Positions 16,087-25,750 are shown, counted from the first letter of the stretch. The stretch: 35,215 bases of DNA from Flavobacterium sp. (GCA_017984835.1 JAGNYR010000015.1:1-35215); one strand, 5' to 3'. Notes: generated by a model from the letters alone, not told the origin. Translations and numbers: made by a program.

Positions 16087-17778
16087 ATGAAATATTTACT
16101 TGCCATTTTCTTTTTTTCGCTTTCTTTTTTTGCCCAAAAAAAATACCCAAAAGGTGATTTTAGATTGCCCTTAGACATCCCGATGCAGTTGTCGGGAAAT
16201 TTTGGCGAACTTCGTCCGAATCATTTTCATGCGGGATTCGATTTTAAAACACAACAAAAAGAGGGGCTGAATGTATATGCTGTTGCCGACGGATATGTTT
16301 CTCGTATCAAAATTTCGACCGCAGGATACGGTAAGGCAATTTACATTACCCATCCAAATGGATACACCACGGTTTATGGTCATTTACAAAAAGCGGTTGG
16401 TAAAATACAGGACACCCTTGTTTCTAAACAGTACGCTGCTCAATCCTACGAAGTAGAAGTCTTTTTTAAACCCGATGAATTGCTTGTAAAACAAGGGGAG
16501 GTGATCGCTATTTCTGGAAATACAGGCGGATCCGAAGGCCCTCATTTGCATTTTGAAATACGAGACAACATCACTGAAAACATCATCAATCCGTTGCATT
16601 TTGGATTGGAATTAAAAGACACCAAAGTGCCCCAAGTTTCTAATTTGTATGTCTATCCTTTAGACGAAAATGCAGTGGTAAATGAATCAAAAAGGCCTTT
16701 GGTTTTGAACCTGTCGCTACAGTCGGATGGCACGTACCTTTCCGAAAAGGTGTTGGCAAACGGAACCATCGGTTTTGGTATTTCCTCATTTGATTATGAT
16801 GATGTATCCTATAACGTGAACGGAACTTATAAAACAGAGCTTTTTAGTAACGGCCATTCTGTTTTTGGGTATCAATTTGATGTCATGTCTTTTGATGAAG
16901 GTCGCTATGTTAATGCTTTGATTGATTATAATCGGTACAAAAAAATGCACCAACGTGTACAAAAACTCTTCATGAATGCACCCTATAGTTGGAGCAATGT
17001 TTTCTCAAATGAACAATTAGGAAAAATACATGTGACTCCCGATTTCTATACGAATGAAAAAATTGAAGTATCCGATTTCAATGGAAATAAATGCCAAATA
17101 AATATTCCGGTTGTTTATTCTTCCAAACCCGCCCTCATTCAATCGGATCAAAAAGTAACCAATTATAAAGTGATTTCTAAATTGGATGCTGTTTTTGAGA
17201 AAGAGAATGTGTCTGTATTTTTTCCTGCAAATACTTTTTATGATGATTTCTATTTGAATTTTGAGGTCAAAAACAAGGTTGTTTATTTACACGATGATAC
17301 AGTTCCAGCTCATTCCAACTTCACTATTTCAATCGAAGACTCTATTTCTACTTCAGTCGAAAAAGAAAAAATGTATATAGCAAGTGTGAATGGTTCTAAA
17401 ATAAATTACATCCCAACAAAAATGATAGGAAACACGTTTTCATGCAAGGTAAAAACCTTAGGTCAGTTCAAACTAGTAAAAGACGACGTTGCGCCTGTTG
17501 TAAAAATGACAAAAAGCATCCAAGATAAATGGATAACGAACCAAAAAACAATTGAAGTGAATGTTTCGGATGCCTTGTCTGGAGTTAAAACATACAATGG
17601 TTATATAAATGATAAGTGGGTATTGTTTGAATACGAATCCAAGTTAAACAAGCTGACGTATGAATTAAACGATGCCAATTTGTTGGAAGGTAAAAATAAT
17701 TTGAAACTAATTGTAACCGATAATGTCGGAAATTCTACTATATTTGAATCTCAGTTTTTTCTCAGTATAAAAAAATAA
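16087..17778 (+). CDS. M23 family metallopeptidase
   Basis: About 563 aa from MKYLLAIFFFSLSFFAQ, a signal peptide cleaved near residue 16. An ATG three codons earlier (16078) and a TTG at 16045 are also in frame; I prefer the start giving a compact signal peptide. The LytM/M23 domain spans about 30-185. The zinc site is H48-x3-D52 (HAGFD) with HLH at 153-155 (GPHLHFEI); YGHL is near 98. M23 enzymes cut peptidoglycan cross-links in the periplasm. Residues 190-563 are beta-rich, ending in an Ig-like segment. The next gene starts three bases after the stop, so the two are cotranscribed. Confidence 0.9.
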   Translation: MKYLLAIFFFSLSFFAQKKYPKGDFRLPLDIPMQLSGNFGELRPNHFHAGFDFKTQQKEGLNVYAVADGYVSRIKISTAGYGKAIYITHPNGYTTVYGHLQKAVGKIQDTLVSKQYAAQSYEVEVFFKPDELLVKQGEVIAISGNTGGSEGPHLHFEIRDNITENIINPLHFGLELKDTKVPQVSNLYVYPLDENAVVNESKRPLVLNLSLQSDGTYLSEKVLANGTIGFGISSFDYDDVSYNVNGTYKTELFSNGHSVFGYQFDVMSFDEGRYVNALIDYNRYKKMHQRVQKLFMNAPYSWSNVFSNEQLGKIHVTPDFYTNEKIEVSDFNGNKCQINIPVVYSSKPALIQSDQKVTNYKVISKLDAVFEKENVSVFFPANTFYDDFYLNFEVKNKVVYLHDDTVPAHSNFTISIEDSISTSVEKEKMYIASVNGSKINYIPTKMIGNTFSCKVKTLGQFKLVKDDVAPVVKMTKSIQDKWITNQKTIEVNVSDALSGVKTYNGYINDKWVLFEYESKLNKLTYELNDANLLEGKNNLKLIVTDNVGNSTIFESQFFLSIKK

Positions 17779-17781
17779 CAT

Positions 17782-20253
17782 TTGAAGACACTACATAAAA
17801 TAAGTTTCCTTTTTTTACTTTTTCTATCCCTGTCCGTTTTTGCACAAACAGCAAGAATTAAAGGGGTATTGATGGATGAAAAGAATCATGCTATTGATGG
17901 CGTTACAGTAAGCTATCAAAACAAATCTACCATTACAGACACAAGTGGTTTTTATATGTTGGTAGTACCCGCAAATCAAAAAGTAACTTTGGTATTTACG
18001 CATGTTTCATTAGGAAGAATTACAGCTTCTTTTTTGTTAAAACCCAATGAAGACTTCGAATACAACCCAGTAATGCTGACCAATTCACAGCAACTAGAAG
18101 ATGTTGTGATTACAACAAACAAAAGAAGGGTGCAGGGCATCATCAGTATTGATCCCGAGGTGATACGCACCATTCCAGGAGCCAATGCCGGGGTTGAAAA
18201 CATTCTGAAAACATTCGGAAGTGTAAATAACAACAACGAAATGAGTTCGGGTTACAATGTGCGCGGAGGAAATTATGATGAAAACCTTGTTTATGTAAAT
18301 GAAATTGAAGTATATCGGCCGTTTTTAGTTCGTTCAGGACAACAAGAAGGGTTGAGTTTTACAAACACCGATTTGGTTCAAAAAGTAGATTTTTCTGCCG
18401 GTGGTTTTCAATCAAAATACGGAGATAAAATTTCTTCTGTTTTAGATATCTCTTACAGAAAACCTACCCGTTTTGGATTAGCTGCTCAAGCCAGTTTTTT
18501 GGGAGGGAGTCTCGCTCTTGAAGGGGTTTCAAAAAACCAAAAATGGAGTTATTTGACAGGTGTTCGTTACAGAGACAATTCGCTTTTAGTCAATAGTCAA
18601 GAAACTCAAACCAATTTCAAACCTTCCTTTGCCGATATTCAAACGTCCATTGTTTTTAATTCATCCACGAAATGGCAATGGAACTTTTTAGGAAATATTT
18701 CTCAAAACAGTTACAACTATCAGCCGTTGACACGTCAAACTAATTTCGGTACCATTGACGAACCAATTGCGCTTCAAATTTTTTATGAAGGACAAGAAAA
18801 AGACCAATACCGAACTTATTTTGGAGCCCTTAAATCTACCTATGTAGCGAGTGAAAAAGCAAACTACAGGGCGATTCTTTCGGCATACCACACACAAGAA
18901 CAAGAACACTACGATATCGAAGGGGCTTATTATTTGGGTGAAGTTGATTCCAATATTGGTTCGGAAACATTTGGAAACATTACGTTTAATAGAGCCGTAG
19001 GATCTCAACTGAATCATGCACGAAATGATCTTGATGCTTTTATTGTCAATGTTGAAGTGAAAGGAAATCATACCACAAAGAAGAAAAACCAACTGGATTG
19101 GGGCGTAAAATATACCCGAGAAAGTATCAGAGATCGAATTGTAGAATGGGAGGTGATTGATTCAGCAGGTTTTTCATTAAACGATCCTTCGCTTGATGTG
19201 CCGGTCAATGATCAGCCTTACCAACCTTATGTTGGCCCATTGGTTCCTTTTAACAATGTACGAGCGACTAATTTCATTACGATTGATCGTTTTTCTGGAT
19301 TTGCTCAATGGAGCGGAAAAACTACTTTGGGTCAAAATCAATTGTGGTTCAACGCAGGTGCTAGAGCGCATAGTTGGCAAGTTATGGGAGATGCTTTTTC
19401 TAATGGAACACGACAAACTGTTATAAGTCCGAGAATGCAATTAAGTCTTAAGCCAAATTGGGACAAAGACATGATTTTTAGATTCTCAACGGGGTTTTAC
19501 TACCAACCTCCTTTTTATAGAGAACTTCGTGACGTGAATGGAGTGGTTCAGCCCAACGTAAAAGCACAAAAATCAATTCATTTTGTACTGAGTAATGATT
19601 ATAATTTCAAGCTTTGGAATCGCCCGTTTAAATTGGTTTCTGAAGTGTATTATAAAAACATGACCGATATCAATACGTACACCCTAGAAAACGTTCGTAT
19701 TCGTTATAGAGCCAATAATGATGCGGTGGCATATGCTTACGGGTTTGATTGTAGGTTAAATGGTGAATTTGTACCTGGAACTGAATCTTGGTTTAGCTTT
19801 GGTTTTATGAAAACACAGGAAAATCAAAATGGGAAGGGTTATGTTGATCGTCCAACCGATCAGCGATTAAAATTCGGAATTTTGTTTCAAGATTACATGC
19901 CCAATATTCCGAGTGTCAAAATTTATTTGAATTTAGTTTATAATACGGGCTTGCCTGGAGGTTCTCCTTCTTATGCAGATGTTTATCAATACCAAAACAG
20001 ACTTCGTGATTACCGACGAGCAGATGTTGGATTTTCATATGTTTTTACCGAAAAAAATAATGAAAGACCCAACGGACATTGGCTGAAAAAATTCAAAGAA
20101 CTTTCTTTAGGGTTTGAAATTTTTAATATGTTCAACAATCAAAATGCAATTACCAATACGTGGGTTCGCGATGTGTATACCAAAAATCAATACGGAGTGC
20201 CCAATTATTTGACGCAACGCGTTTTTAATTTAAAATTATCAATGAGGTTGTAA
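17782..20253 (+). CDS. TonB-dependent receptor with carboxypeptidase-like N-terminal domain
   Basis: 823 aa. The signal peptide MKTLHKISFLFLLFLSLSVF ends before AQ near residue 22. A CarbopepD_reg-like domain (about 23-110) precedes the plug (about 120-230, with VRGGNYDENLVYVNEIEV) and the 22-stranded barrel, which ends in a terminal aromatic strand. The start codon is TTG: it sits three bases after the M23 stop, and the next ATG lies inside the mature protein, so only the TTG supplies a signal peptide. Substrate unknown. No SusD partner is present, so this is not a polysaccharide-utilisation SusC pair. The M23 gene upstream is the likely cotranscribed partner. Confidence 0.9.
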   Translation: MKTLHKISFLFLLFLSLSVFAQTARIKGVLMDEKNHAIDGVTVSYQNKSTITDTSGFYMLVVPANQKVTLVFTHVSLGRITASFLLKPNEDFEYNPVMLTNSQQLEDVVITTNKRRVQGIISIDPEVIRTIPGANAGVENILKTFGSVNNNNEMSSGYNVRGGNYDENLVYVNEIEVYRPFLVRSGQQEGLSFTNTDLVQKVDFSAGGFQSKYGDKISSVLDISYRKPTRFGLAAQASFLGGSLALEGVSKNQKWSYLTGVRYRDNSLLVNSQETQTNFKPSFADIQTSIVFNSSTKWQWNFLGNISQNSYNYQPLTRQTNFGTIDEPIALQIFYEGQEKDQYRTYFGALKSTYVASEKANYRAILSAYHTQEQEHYDIEGAYYLGEVDSNIGSETFGNITFNRAVGSQLNHARNDLDAFIVNVEVKGNHTTKKKNQLDWGVKYTRESIRDRIVEWEVIDSAGFSLNDPSLDVPVNDQPYQPYVGPLVPFNNVRATNFITIDRFSGFAQWSGKTTLGQNQLWFNAGARAHSWQVMGDAFSNGTRQTVISPRMQLSLKPNWDKDMIFRFSTGFYYQPPFYRELRDVNGVVQPNVKAQKSIHFVLSNDYNFKLWNRPFKLVSEVYYKNMTDINTYTLENVRIRYRANNDAVAYAYGFDCRLNGEFVPGTESWFSFGFMKTQENQNGKGYVDRPTDQRLKFGILFQDYMPNIPSVKIYLNLVYNTGLPGGSPSYADVYQYQNRLRDYRRADVGFSYVFTEKNNERPNGHWLKKFKELSLGFEIFNMFNNQNAITNTWVRDVYTKNQYGVPNYLTQRVFNLKLSMRL

Positions 20254-20261
20254 TTTTTTTG

Positions 20262-20269
20262 TAAATTTG
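20262..20269 (+). promoter_or_regulatory. -7 box TAAATTTG before the lipoprotein gene
   Basis: An exact TAnnTTTG, 18 bases before the ATG at 20287. The nearest TTG (20248-20250) is only 11 bases away, so the -33 part is weak. Confidence 0.4.
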
Positions 20270-20286
20270 ATTAAAATAGTACGATT

Positions 20287-20979
20287 ATGTCAAAATTCAT
20301 TCAGCTTTTCGTTTTGTTGCTTTTGGTGGCAAGTTGTAAAAAAGAAGAGGTAGTAACCCCAAAAGTGCGTTACGAAAACACTTCTAAATCCGAACCAAAA
20401 AATGAAGTGGTTGCTACAGAACTTTTAATTGCTGATTTACCCATCCATTTTGCCGATACTTCGACTTTATTATTTCCTGTGGGCAATGTTGTTCCATCTC
20501 AAAGAGGATCACAAAGTTTTACCATTTCAAATAATAGCGACTTTCAAATTACGGGATATTTGAAAAACATGCACTTTCAAGATATAAAATCAGACTCAAT
20601 TATTCCCCTTACCGACCAGTCGATTTTAATTGAAACAGCTACTTATTTAAAGTCCATTGCAGATAAGCACAAGAAAAAATTGATGGTGTATACATTGGCT
20701 GATGCCGATACAAATAAGGACCAAAAAGTTGATGAAAATGACATCCAGTCTCTTTATATTAGTCAATTAACAGGAAAAAAATTCACTAAAATTTCTGCAG
20801 ATTTTAACGAATTGATCGATTGGAAAGTGATTGATGCCAACGCACGTTTGTATTATAAAACCATTGAAGATACGGACAAAAATGGGCAACTGGATCAAAA
20901 CGATCAAGTACAATATTACTATGTGGATTTGCTTAAAGAGGATTGGAAATCAATTGCTTATTTTCCATTAAAGAAGTAA
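20287..20979 (+). CDS. Lipoprotein with two EF-hand-like calcium loops
   Basis: 230 aa. The signal peptide ends in a lipobox LLVASC with lipidated Cys17, followed by KKEE. Two loops fit the D-x-D/N-x-D/N-x-x-h-D-x-x-D calcium pattern: D141-N143-D145-V148-D149-D152 (DTNKDQKVDEND) and D195-D197-N199-G200-L202-D203-D206 (DTDKNGQLDQND). Between them lie repeated segments (SLYISQLTGKKFTKIS, QYYYVDLLKEDWKSIAYF), so the C-terminal half looks like an internal duplication. The function is unknown; envelope location is clear. It starts 33 bases after the TonB receptor and converges without a gap on the DUF2971 gene. Confidence 0.82.
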   Translation: MSKFIQLFVLLLLVASCKKEEVVTPKVRYENTSKSEPKNEVVATELLIADLPIHFADTSTLLFPVGNVVPSQRGSQSFTISNNSDFQITGYLKNMHFQDIKSDSIIPLTDQSILIETATYLKSIADKHKKKLMVYTLADADTNKDQKVDENDIQSLYISQLTGKKFTKISADFNELIDWKVIDANARLYYKTIEDTDKNGQLDQNDQVQYYYVDLLKEDWKSIAYFPLKK

Positions 20980-21681
20980 CTATATCAAAATATCGCTTTC
21001 TAAATCTGATTTTTCTATTTCAAAATCAAAGCCCAATTTAGAAACCAATTCGATCACCAATTTTTTGTACCAGTTTTCTGATTTGGGGTGGATGTAGATT
21101 TTTTCAATCAGTTGTTTGATGTCTACATCAATTTTCATCCCTTCATTGATGGTGATGTTTTTATCAGATAAATCAGAAATTATTCTCACTTCACGTTCGT
21201 ACTGGAAGCTCTTTCGCTTGAATAAAAACGGGAAAAAACTATCGTCAAAAGGAATGTGTTCTTTTTTATAATCGATGTAATTTACCTCACCAATATATTG
21301 TTTGAAATGGGTCTCCAATTCCAATGATTTTTGAAGTCGATTGACCGTCGATTGGATGGCCAAACCTTCGCTGTTTTGAGTGAATATCTGCCACATGGCA
21401 AACGATTCGTATTCGTTGATGTGCCAACTACTAATCACTACCTTTTCTCTTTTAGATTTGTAATAGTCTAAAAACTCAGGGTTGTTTTCAGATAGCTTTT
21501 TTATTTCTTCAAATGTAGGTTCGCTGAAAGTGCCTTCGTATTGATCTTCAAATTTATCAGATCGTGACATAAAGAGTTTTTGCGACAGGAGTAAATCCAA
21601 AAATTTTGACAAATCCAAGTATTTCCAAACTACGGTGTTCGGATCAGATGGAAGTGAACTATTTGGATTTTCGCAGTACAT
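20980..21681 (-). CDS. DUF2971 domain protein
   Basis: 233 aa, soluble, no signal peptide. WKYLDLSKFLDLLLSQKLFM, SRSDKFEDQYEGTF and the central SSWHINEYESFAMWQIFTQ with GLAIQST are characteristic of DUF2971, a family of unknown function with a conserved W-H...S-x-x-M-W core. The start codon overlaps the stop of the ABC exporter gene by one base (TAATG), so translation is probably coupled. It ends directly against the convergent lipoprotein stop. Its place at the end of an envelope gene run gives no clear job. Confidence 0.85.
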   Translation of the reverse strand: MYCENPNSSLPSDPNTVVWKYLDLSKFLDLLLSQKLFMSRSDKFEDQYEGTFSEPTFEEIKKLSENNPEFLDYYKSKREKVVISSWHINEYESFAMWQIFTQNSEGLAIQSTVNRLQKSLELETHFKQYIGEVNYIDYKKEHIPFDDSFFPFLFKRKSFQYEREVRIISDLSDKNITINEGMKIDVDIKQLIEKIYIHPKSENWYKKLVIELVSKLGFDFEIEKSDLESDILI

Positions 21682-23513
21682 TAGGATTCAAAGCTTTGCA
21701 TTAATACGAGTTTGGAATACATTCCGTTCCTTGCTAATAATTCATCATGCGTTCCTTGCTCTACGATTTTTCCTTTTTGCATGACCACAATTTTATCTGC
21801 CTTTTGAATGGTAGATAGGCGGTGCGCAATGACAATGGAAGTTCTGTTTTGCATCATGTTTTCTAACGCCACTTGTACAAATTTTTCGCTTTCGGTATCG
21901 AGTGCTGAAGTAGCTTCGTCCAAAATCATGATTGGCGGATTTTTCAAAACGGCACGGGCTATCGAAAGACGTTGTTTTTGACCGCCTGATAATTTATTTC
22001 CACTATCGCCAATGTTGGTATGAATGCCATTTGGTAAATCTTGGACAAATTCATACGCATTTGCAATTTTAAGTGCCTCAATGATTTCTTCGTCGGTAGC
22101 GTTGTTTTTGCCTAATGCAATATTCGCTTTGATGGTGTCATTAAAGAGGATTGAATCTTGTGTTACCAATCCGATCATGTCACGAAGTGAATGTAATTTT
22201 ATGTTTTTTATGTCGGTGTTGTCAATTGTAATTTGTCCTTCATTGACATCGTAAAAACGAGTCAGCAAATTGGCAATGGTACTTTTACCACTTCCGGATT
22301 GTCCCACTAATGCAACTGTTTGACCTTTTTTAACTTGTAGCGAAAAGGCATTCAGAACATTTTCACTTTCATATCTAAAATTGATATTCGAAAGTTCAAT
22401 TGAAGTGTCAAATGATGACTTTTCAATAGCGTTTTCAGTATCGGCAATTTCATTTTCTACTTCCAATACTTCAAAGACACGTTGTGCTGCCGCCATACCG
22501 GTTTTTACACTGTATGAGGCTTTAGATATTGATTTGGCAGGCGTTAGAATGTTATACGCAAGTCCCATATACGCAATAAAATCAGATCCTTTTAATACTT
22601 TTTCTACCAAAACCAAACTTCCTCCGTACCATAACAATACAGCAATGATGATGATTCCCATGAACTCGCTTAACGGAGAGGCTAGATTGTTTTTCATTCC
22701 AATACTATCCGAAAATTGTTTCATTCTGTTGACAGAGCCGTTGAACTTTTCTTTAAACTTGGATTCTGCATTATAACTTTTTACGATTTTTAGGCCGCTT
22801 AAAGATTCCTCCACAATTGAGATTAAGTACCCTCCTTCAAATTGAAGTTTTTCTGATTTTGCTTTTAATGACTTTCCTATTTTTGAAATAATAAATCCAG
22901 AGATAGGTATGAAAACAAATACAAACAAGGTAAGTTTTGTACTAATATAAAGCATGACGCCAATTGTGAAAACAATAGTCATTGGTTCCTTAACAATCAG
23001 TTCAAGAATTGCGAAAAAGGAGTTTTGAACTTCATTTACATCTCCAAGCATACGTGCCATGACATCTCCTTTTCTTTTTTCTGAATAGTAAGAAACGGGT
23101 AGTTCGATGATTTTATCGTACATTTTGTTTCGCAAATCTTTCAGTACCCCATTTTTTAACACGGTTAAGTGGTTGGAAGCTAAATAATTGAATAGATTTT
23201 TAAATAGAAAGGTTGTAATTACAATAGCGACTACTAATAATAAAGAATATTGTGCTCCGTAATTTTTTGATAAATCGGATATGTAATAATACAAATACTC
23301 TTTTCCAAAGCTACTGATGTCTGTTATGTCGGTATATACCGGTTTTTCTGCTACTTTTTTGGCATGATCAAAAAGCACATCCATCATTGGGATGAGTGCT
23401 ACAAATGAAAGCGTACTAAATAAAGCGTACAAGATATTGAACACAACATTCCAAACAACATTGGTTTTGTAAGGCTGTATAAAAGGGATTATTTTTTTTA
23501 GATTATGGTCCAT
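21681..23513 (-). CDS. MsbA-like ABC exporter (fused permease-ATPase)
   Basis: 610 aa. Residues 1-330 form six transmembrane segments of the type I exporter fold; ELPVSYYSEKRKGDVMARM is the typical coupling region. The ATPase domain (about 350-605) has Walker A GQSGSGKST, Q-loop VTQDSILF, signature LSGGQKQR, Walker B IMILDEATSALD and H-loop IAHRLST. It is a half-transporter that should homodimerise in the inner membrane. Relatives flip lipid A-core or other lipids, or export drugs; the MsbA role is plausible but unproven. The stop of the phosphohexomutase and this start abut in the order mutase-exporter-DUF2971. Confidence 0.93.
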   Translation of the reverse strand: MDHNLKKIIPFIQPYKTNVVWNVVFNILYALFSTLSFVALIPMMDVLFDHAKKVAEKPVYTDITDISSFGKEYLYYYISDLSKNYGAQYSLLLVVAIVITTFLFKNLFNYLASNHLTVLKNGVLKDLRNKMYDKIIELPVSYYSEKRKGDVMARMLGDVNEVQNSFFAILELIVKEPMTIVFTIGVMLYISTKLTLFVFVFIPISGFIISKIGKSLKAKSEKLQFEGGYLISIVEESLSGLKIVKSYNAESKFKEKFNGSVNRMKQFSDSIGMKNNLASPLSEFMGIIIIAVLLWYGGSLVLVEKVLKGSDFIAYMGLAYNILTPAKSISKASYSVKTGMAAAQRVFEVLEVENEIADTENAIEKSSFDTSIELSNINFRYESENVLNAFSLQVKKGQTVALVGQSGSGKSTIANLLTRFYDVNEGQITIDNTDIKNIKLHSLRDMIGLVTQDSILFNDTIKANIALGKNNATDEEIIEALKIANAYEFVQDLPNGIHTNIGDSGNKLSGGQKQRLSIARAVLKNPPIMILDEATSALDTESEKFVQVALENMMQNRTSIVIAHRLSTIQKADKIVVMQKGKIVEQGTHDELLARNGMYSKLVLMQSFES

Positions 23514-25241
23514 TTACTTCAACTGCATTGCTGCGATAATGTTGTTAATTTTTTGATCTAATTCAGCTTCTACTTCTTTGAAATCTTCCACACGGTCAAG
23601 GGGAGCGTTTACACTGAAATAGAATTTTATTTTTGGTTCGGTTCCGCTTGGTCGAGCACAAATTTTAGATCCGTCTTCCAAATAGTATATCAATACATTC
23701 GATTTTGGAATGGAAATAGGCTCAATTTCATGGGTAAATCTATTCGATGATGTAGAATTTTGATAATCATCAATACAAACCACGCGTTGTCCGTTGATTT
23801 CTTCTACAGGATTTTCTCTTAAATTAACCATCATTTGATTGATTTCAACTAAACCGTCTATACCTTTTTTGGTTAACGAAATGAGGTGCTCTTTGTAACA
23901 ACCAAAATCAACATATAAATGTAATAATTCCTGGTACAACGAACTTCCTGACGCTTTTGCCAAAGCTGCAATTTCGCAGACTAAAAGGGATGCGCCTACG
24001 GCATCTTTGTCTCTTACCGCATCGCCTACCATAAACCCGAAACTTTCCTCACCACCCCCAATAAATGTTTGGTTAGGGAAATCCTTAATCATTTTGGCAA
24101 TCCATTTGAAACCGGTCAAGCCAACTTTGCATTCTACGCCATAAGCCGATGCCAATTCAAGCATCATGGGTGTTGAAACGATAGTAGATCCAATGAATTC
24201 AGTTCCTTTTAATTTGTGGGCACGTTTCCATTGTTCTAAAAGAAAAGCAGTCATGATGATCATGGTTTGGTTTCCATTTAGAAGGGTCATTTTTCCGTCG
24301 GTATCCCGAACGGCAACGCCTAATCTGTCAGAATCGGGGTCGGTTCCAATTACGATGTCGGCTTCAGTAGCTTCAGCTAATTCCATGGCCATTTTTAATG
24401 CTTCAGGCTCTTCAGGATTAGGAGATTTAACAGTAGGAAAATTACCGTTAGGTTCAGCTTGTTCTTTTACAATATTGAGTTGTGTATATCCAGCTTGTTC
24501 TAATACAGTAGGAATCGATTTGATCGAAGTTCCATGTAAGGAAGTATATACAATTTTTAAGTTTTCTTTGGCAGATTTTGGTGTGTTAAAACTTGCGTTT
24601 TCAAGCGTCGATTGATGGAACGCGTTGTCCACCTCTTCGTCGATGTATTCTATAAATTCAGGATTAGCTTCAAATTTGATTTCATCATAATTCAATGCTT
24701 CAATCAAGTGGATGATCTCACCATCTTGAGGGGGAACTAATTGTCCTCCATCTTGCCAATAGACTTTGTAACCGTTGTATTCAGGTGGATTGTGGGAAGC
24801 GGTTAAAACGATGCCTGCATGGCAATGTAAATGTTTTACAGTAAATGATAATTCGGGAGTAGTTCTCATTTCTGAAAACAAAAAAACCTGGATTCCATTG
24901 GCAGAAAACACATCTGCAACGACCTTTGCTAAGGTGTCGCTGTTGTTTCGGCAATCGTATGCAATAGCAACACGTAATGCTTCACCAGGAAAGACTTTTT
25001 TTAAGTAATTGGACAAGCCTTGGGTGTTTTTTCCTAAGGTGTATTTGTTGATTCGGTTTGTTCCAACGCCCATTACGCCTCGCATACCGCCCGTTCCGAA
25101 TTCTAAATTTTTATAAAAACTTTCTTCCAACTCTTTTGGAGCGGAGGTCATCATTTCTTTTATCGCATTTTGAGTTTCTTCGTCAAAACACGGCGAAAGC
25201 CATTCGTTTACTTTATCTAAAATAGGTTGTTTAATTTCCAT
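23514..25241 (-). CDS. Phosphohexomutase (phosphoglucomutase/phosphomannomutase)
   Basis: 575 aa, the long form of the alpha-D-phosphohexomutase superfamily. The active-site Ser149 is in TASHNPPEYNGYKVYW. The metal loop is DPDSDRLG (D301, D303, D305), the sugar loop GGEESFG (397-403), and the phosphate loop SGTEPKIKFY is near the C-terminus. It interconverts hexose 1- and 6-phosphates, feeding nucleotide sugars for glycans. It starts five bases after the ORF6N stop and ends against the ABC exporter start, which points to one transcript. Confidence 0.94.
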   Translation of the reverse strand: MEIKQPILDKVNEWLSPCFDEETQNAIKEMMTSAPKELEESFYKNLEFGTGGMRGVMGVGTNRINKYTLGKNTQGLSNYLKKVFPGEALRVAIAYDCRNNSDTLAKVVADVFSANGIQVFLFSEMRTTPELSFTVKHLHCHAGIVLTASHNPPEYNGYKVYWQDGGQLVPPQDGEIIHLIEALNYDEIKFEANPEFIEYIDEEVDNAFHQSTLENASFNTPKSAKENLKIVYTSLHGTSIKSIPTVLEQAGYTQLNIVKEQAEPNGNFPTVKSPNPEEPEALKMAMELAEATEADIVIGTDPDSDRLGVAVRDTDGKMTLLNGNQTMIIMTAFLLEQWKRAHKLKGTEFIGSTIVSTPMMLELASAYGVECKVGLTGFKWIAKMIKDFPNQTFIGGGEESFGFMVGDAVRDKDAVGASLLVCEIAALAKASGSSLYQELLHLYVDFGCYKEHLISLTKKGIDGLVEINQMMVNLRENPVEEINGQRVVCIDDYQNSTSSNRFTHEIEPISIPKSNVLIYYLEDGSKICARPSGTEPKIKFYFSVNAPLDRVEDFKEVEAELDQKINNIIAAMQLK

Positions 25242-25246
25242 TTTTA

Positions 25247-25750
25247 TTATTTGGTATACCCAATCTTTTTTCGTTCTTCTTGTATTTGACGGTTTTGTTT
25301 GGAATCCATCAAATGATTCAATGCTTTGTAAATGTCAGGAAATTGCTGTTCAATTTCGGTTACTCTTTTCGTGAGTTCTTCATACGTGAGTGCAAATTTT
25401 CTGAGCGAAACAAAACTTCGCATGATGGCAATATTTATTTCAATTGCCTTTTCATTGTTCAATACGCTCGAAAGCATGGCAACACCTTGTTCTGTAAAAG
25501 CGAAAGGTAAATATTTTGAGTGTTGACCTCTACCACTTTTTAGGATCACAATTTGTGATCTTATAGAATTCCATTCGTCTTTAGTCAATTCAAACATAAA
25601 GTCCTCAGGGAATCGATGGCTATTTCGTCGAACAGCTTGTTTCAAAGTTCTCGTTTCGGTATTGTACAAGGTGGCTAAATCAAAATCGAGCAATACTTTG
25701 TGGCCTCTGATTTCGATGATTTTTTGGCTGATAATTTCGGATTTTGGCAT
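25247..25750 (-). CDS. ORF6N domain protein
   Basis: 167 aa, soluble. Residues about 8-95 form an ORF6N domain: VLLDFDLATLYNTETRTLKQ, NSHRFPEDFMFELTKDEW, then LPFAFTEQGVAMLSSVLNN. The ORF6N domain is a DNA-binding module typical of phage antirepressor-like and poxvirus proteins, and common as single chromosomal genes in Bacteroidota. The C-terminus (100-167) is helical and charged. It sits between the glycosyltransferase (18 bases) and the phosphohexomutase (5 bases) in the same direction. No integrase, terminase or other phage gene is near. The target is unknown. Confidence 0.9.
   Translation of the reverse strand: MPKSEIISQKIIEIRGHKVLLDFDLATLYNTETRTLKQAVRRNSHRFPEDFMFELTKDEWNSIRSQIVILKSGRGQHSKYLPFAFTEQGVAMLSSVLNNEKAIEINIAIMRSFVSLRKFALTYEELTKRVTEIEQQFPDIYKALNHLMDSKQNRQIQEERKKIGYTK

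Noticed and set aside
17782..20253. TonB receptor as a SusC of a polysaccharide-utilisation locus
   Set aside because: No SusD-like lipoprotein, glycoside hydrolase or sensor follows; the next gene is a small EF-hand-like lipoprotein and the previous one an M23 peptidase.
20707..20904. Lipoprotein calcium loops as dockerin repeats of a cellulosome
   Set aside because: Loop chemistry fits, but spacing between the loops is far too long for a dockerin and no cohesin or glycoside hydrolase is present.
25247..25750. ORF6N gene as part of a prophage
   Set aside because: Its neighbours are metabolic genes on the same strand; no integrase, portal, terminase or tail gene and no attachment repeats were seen.
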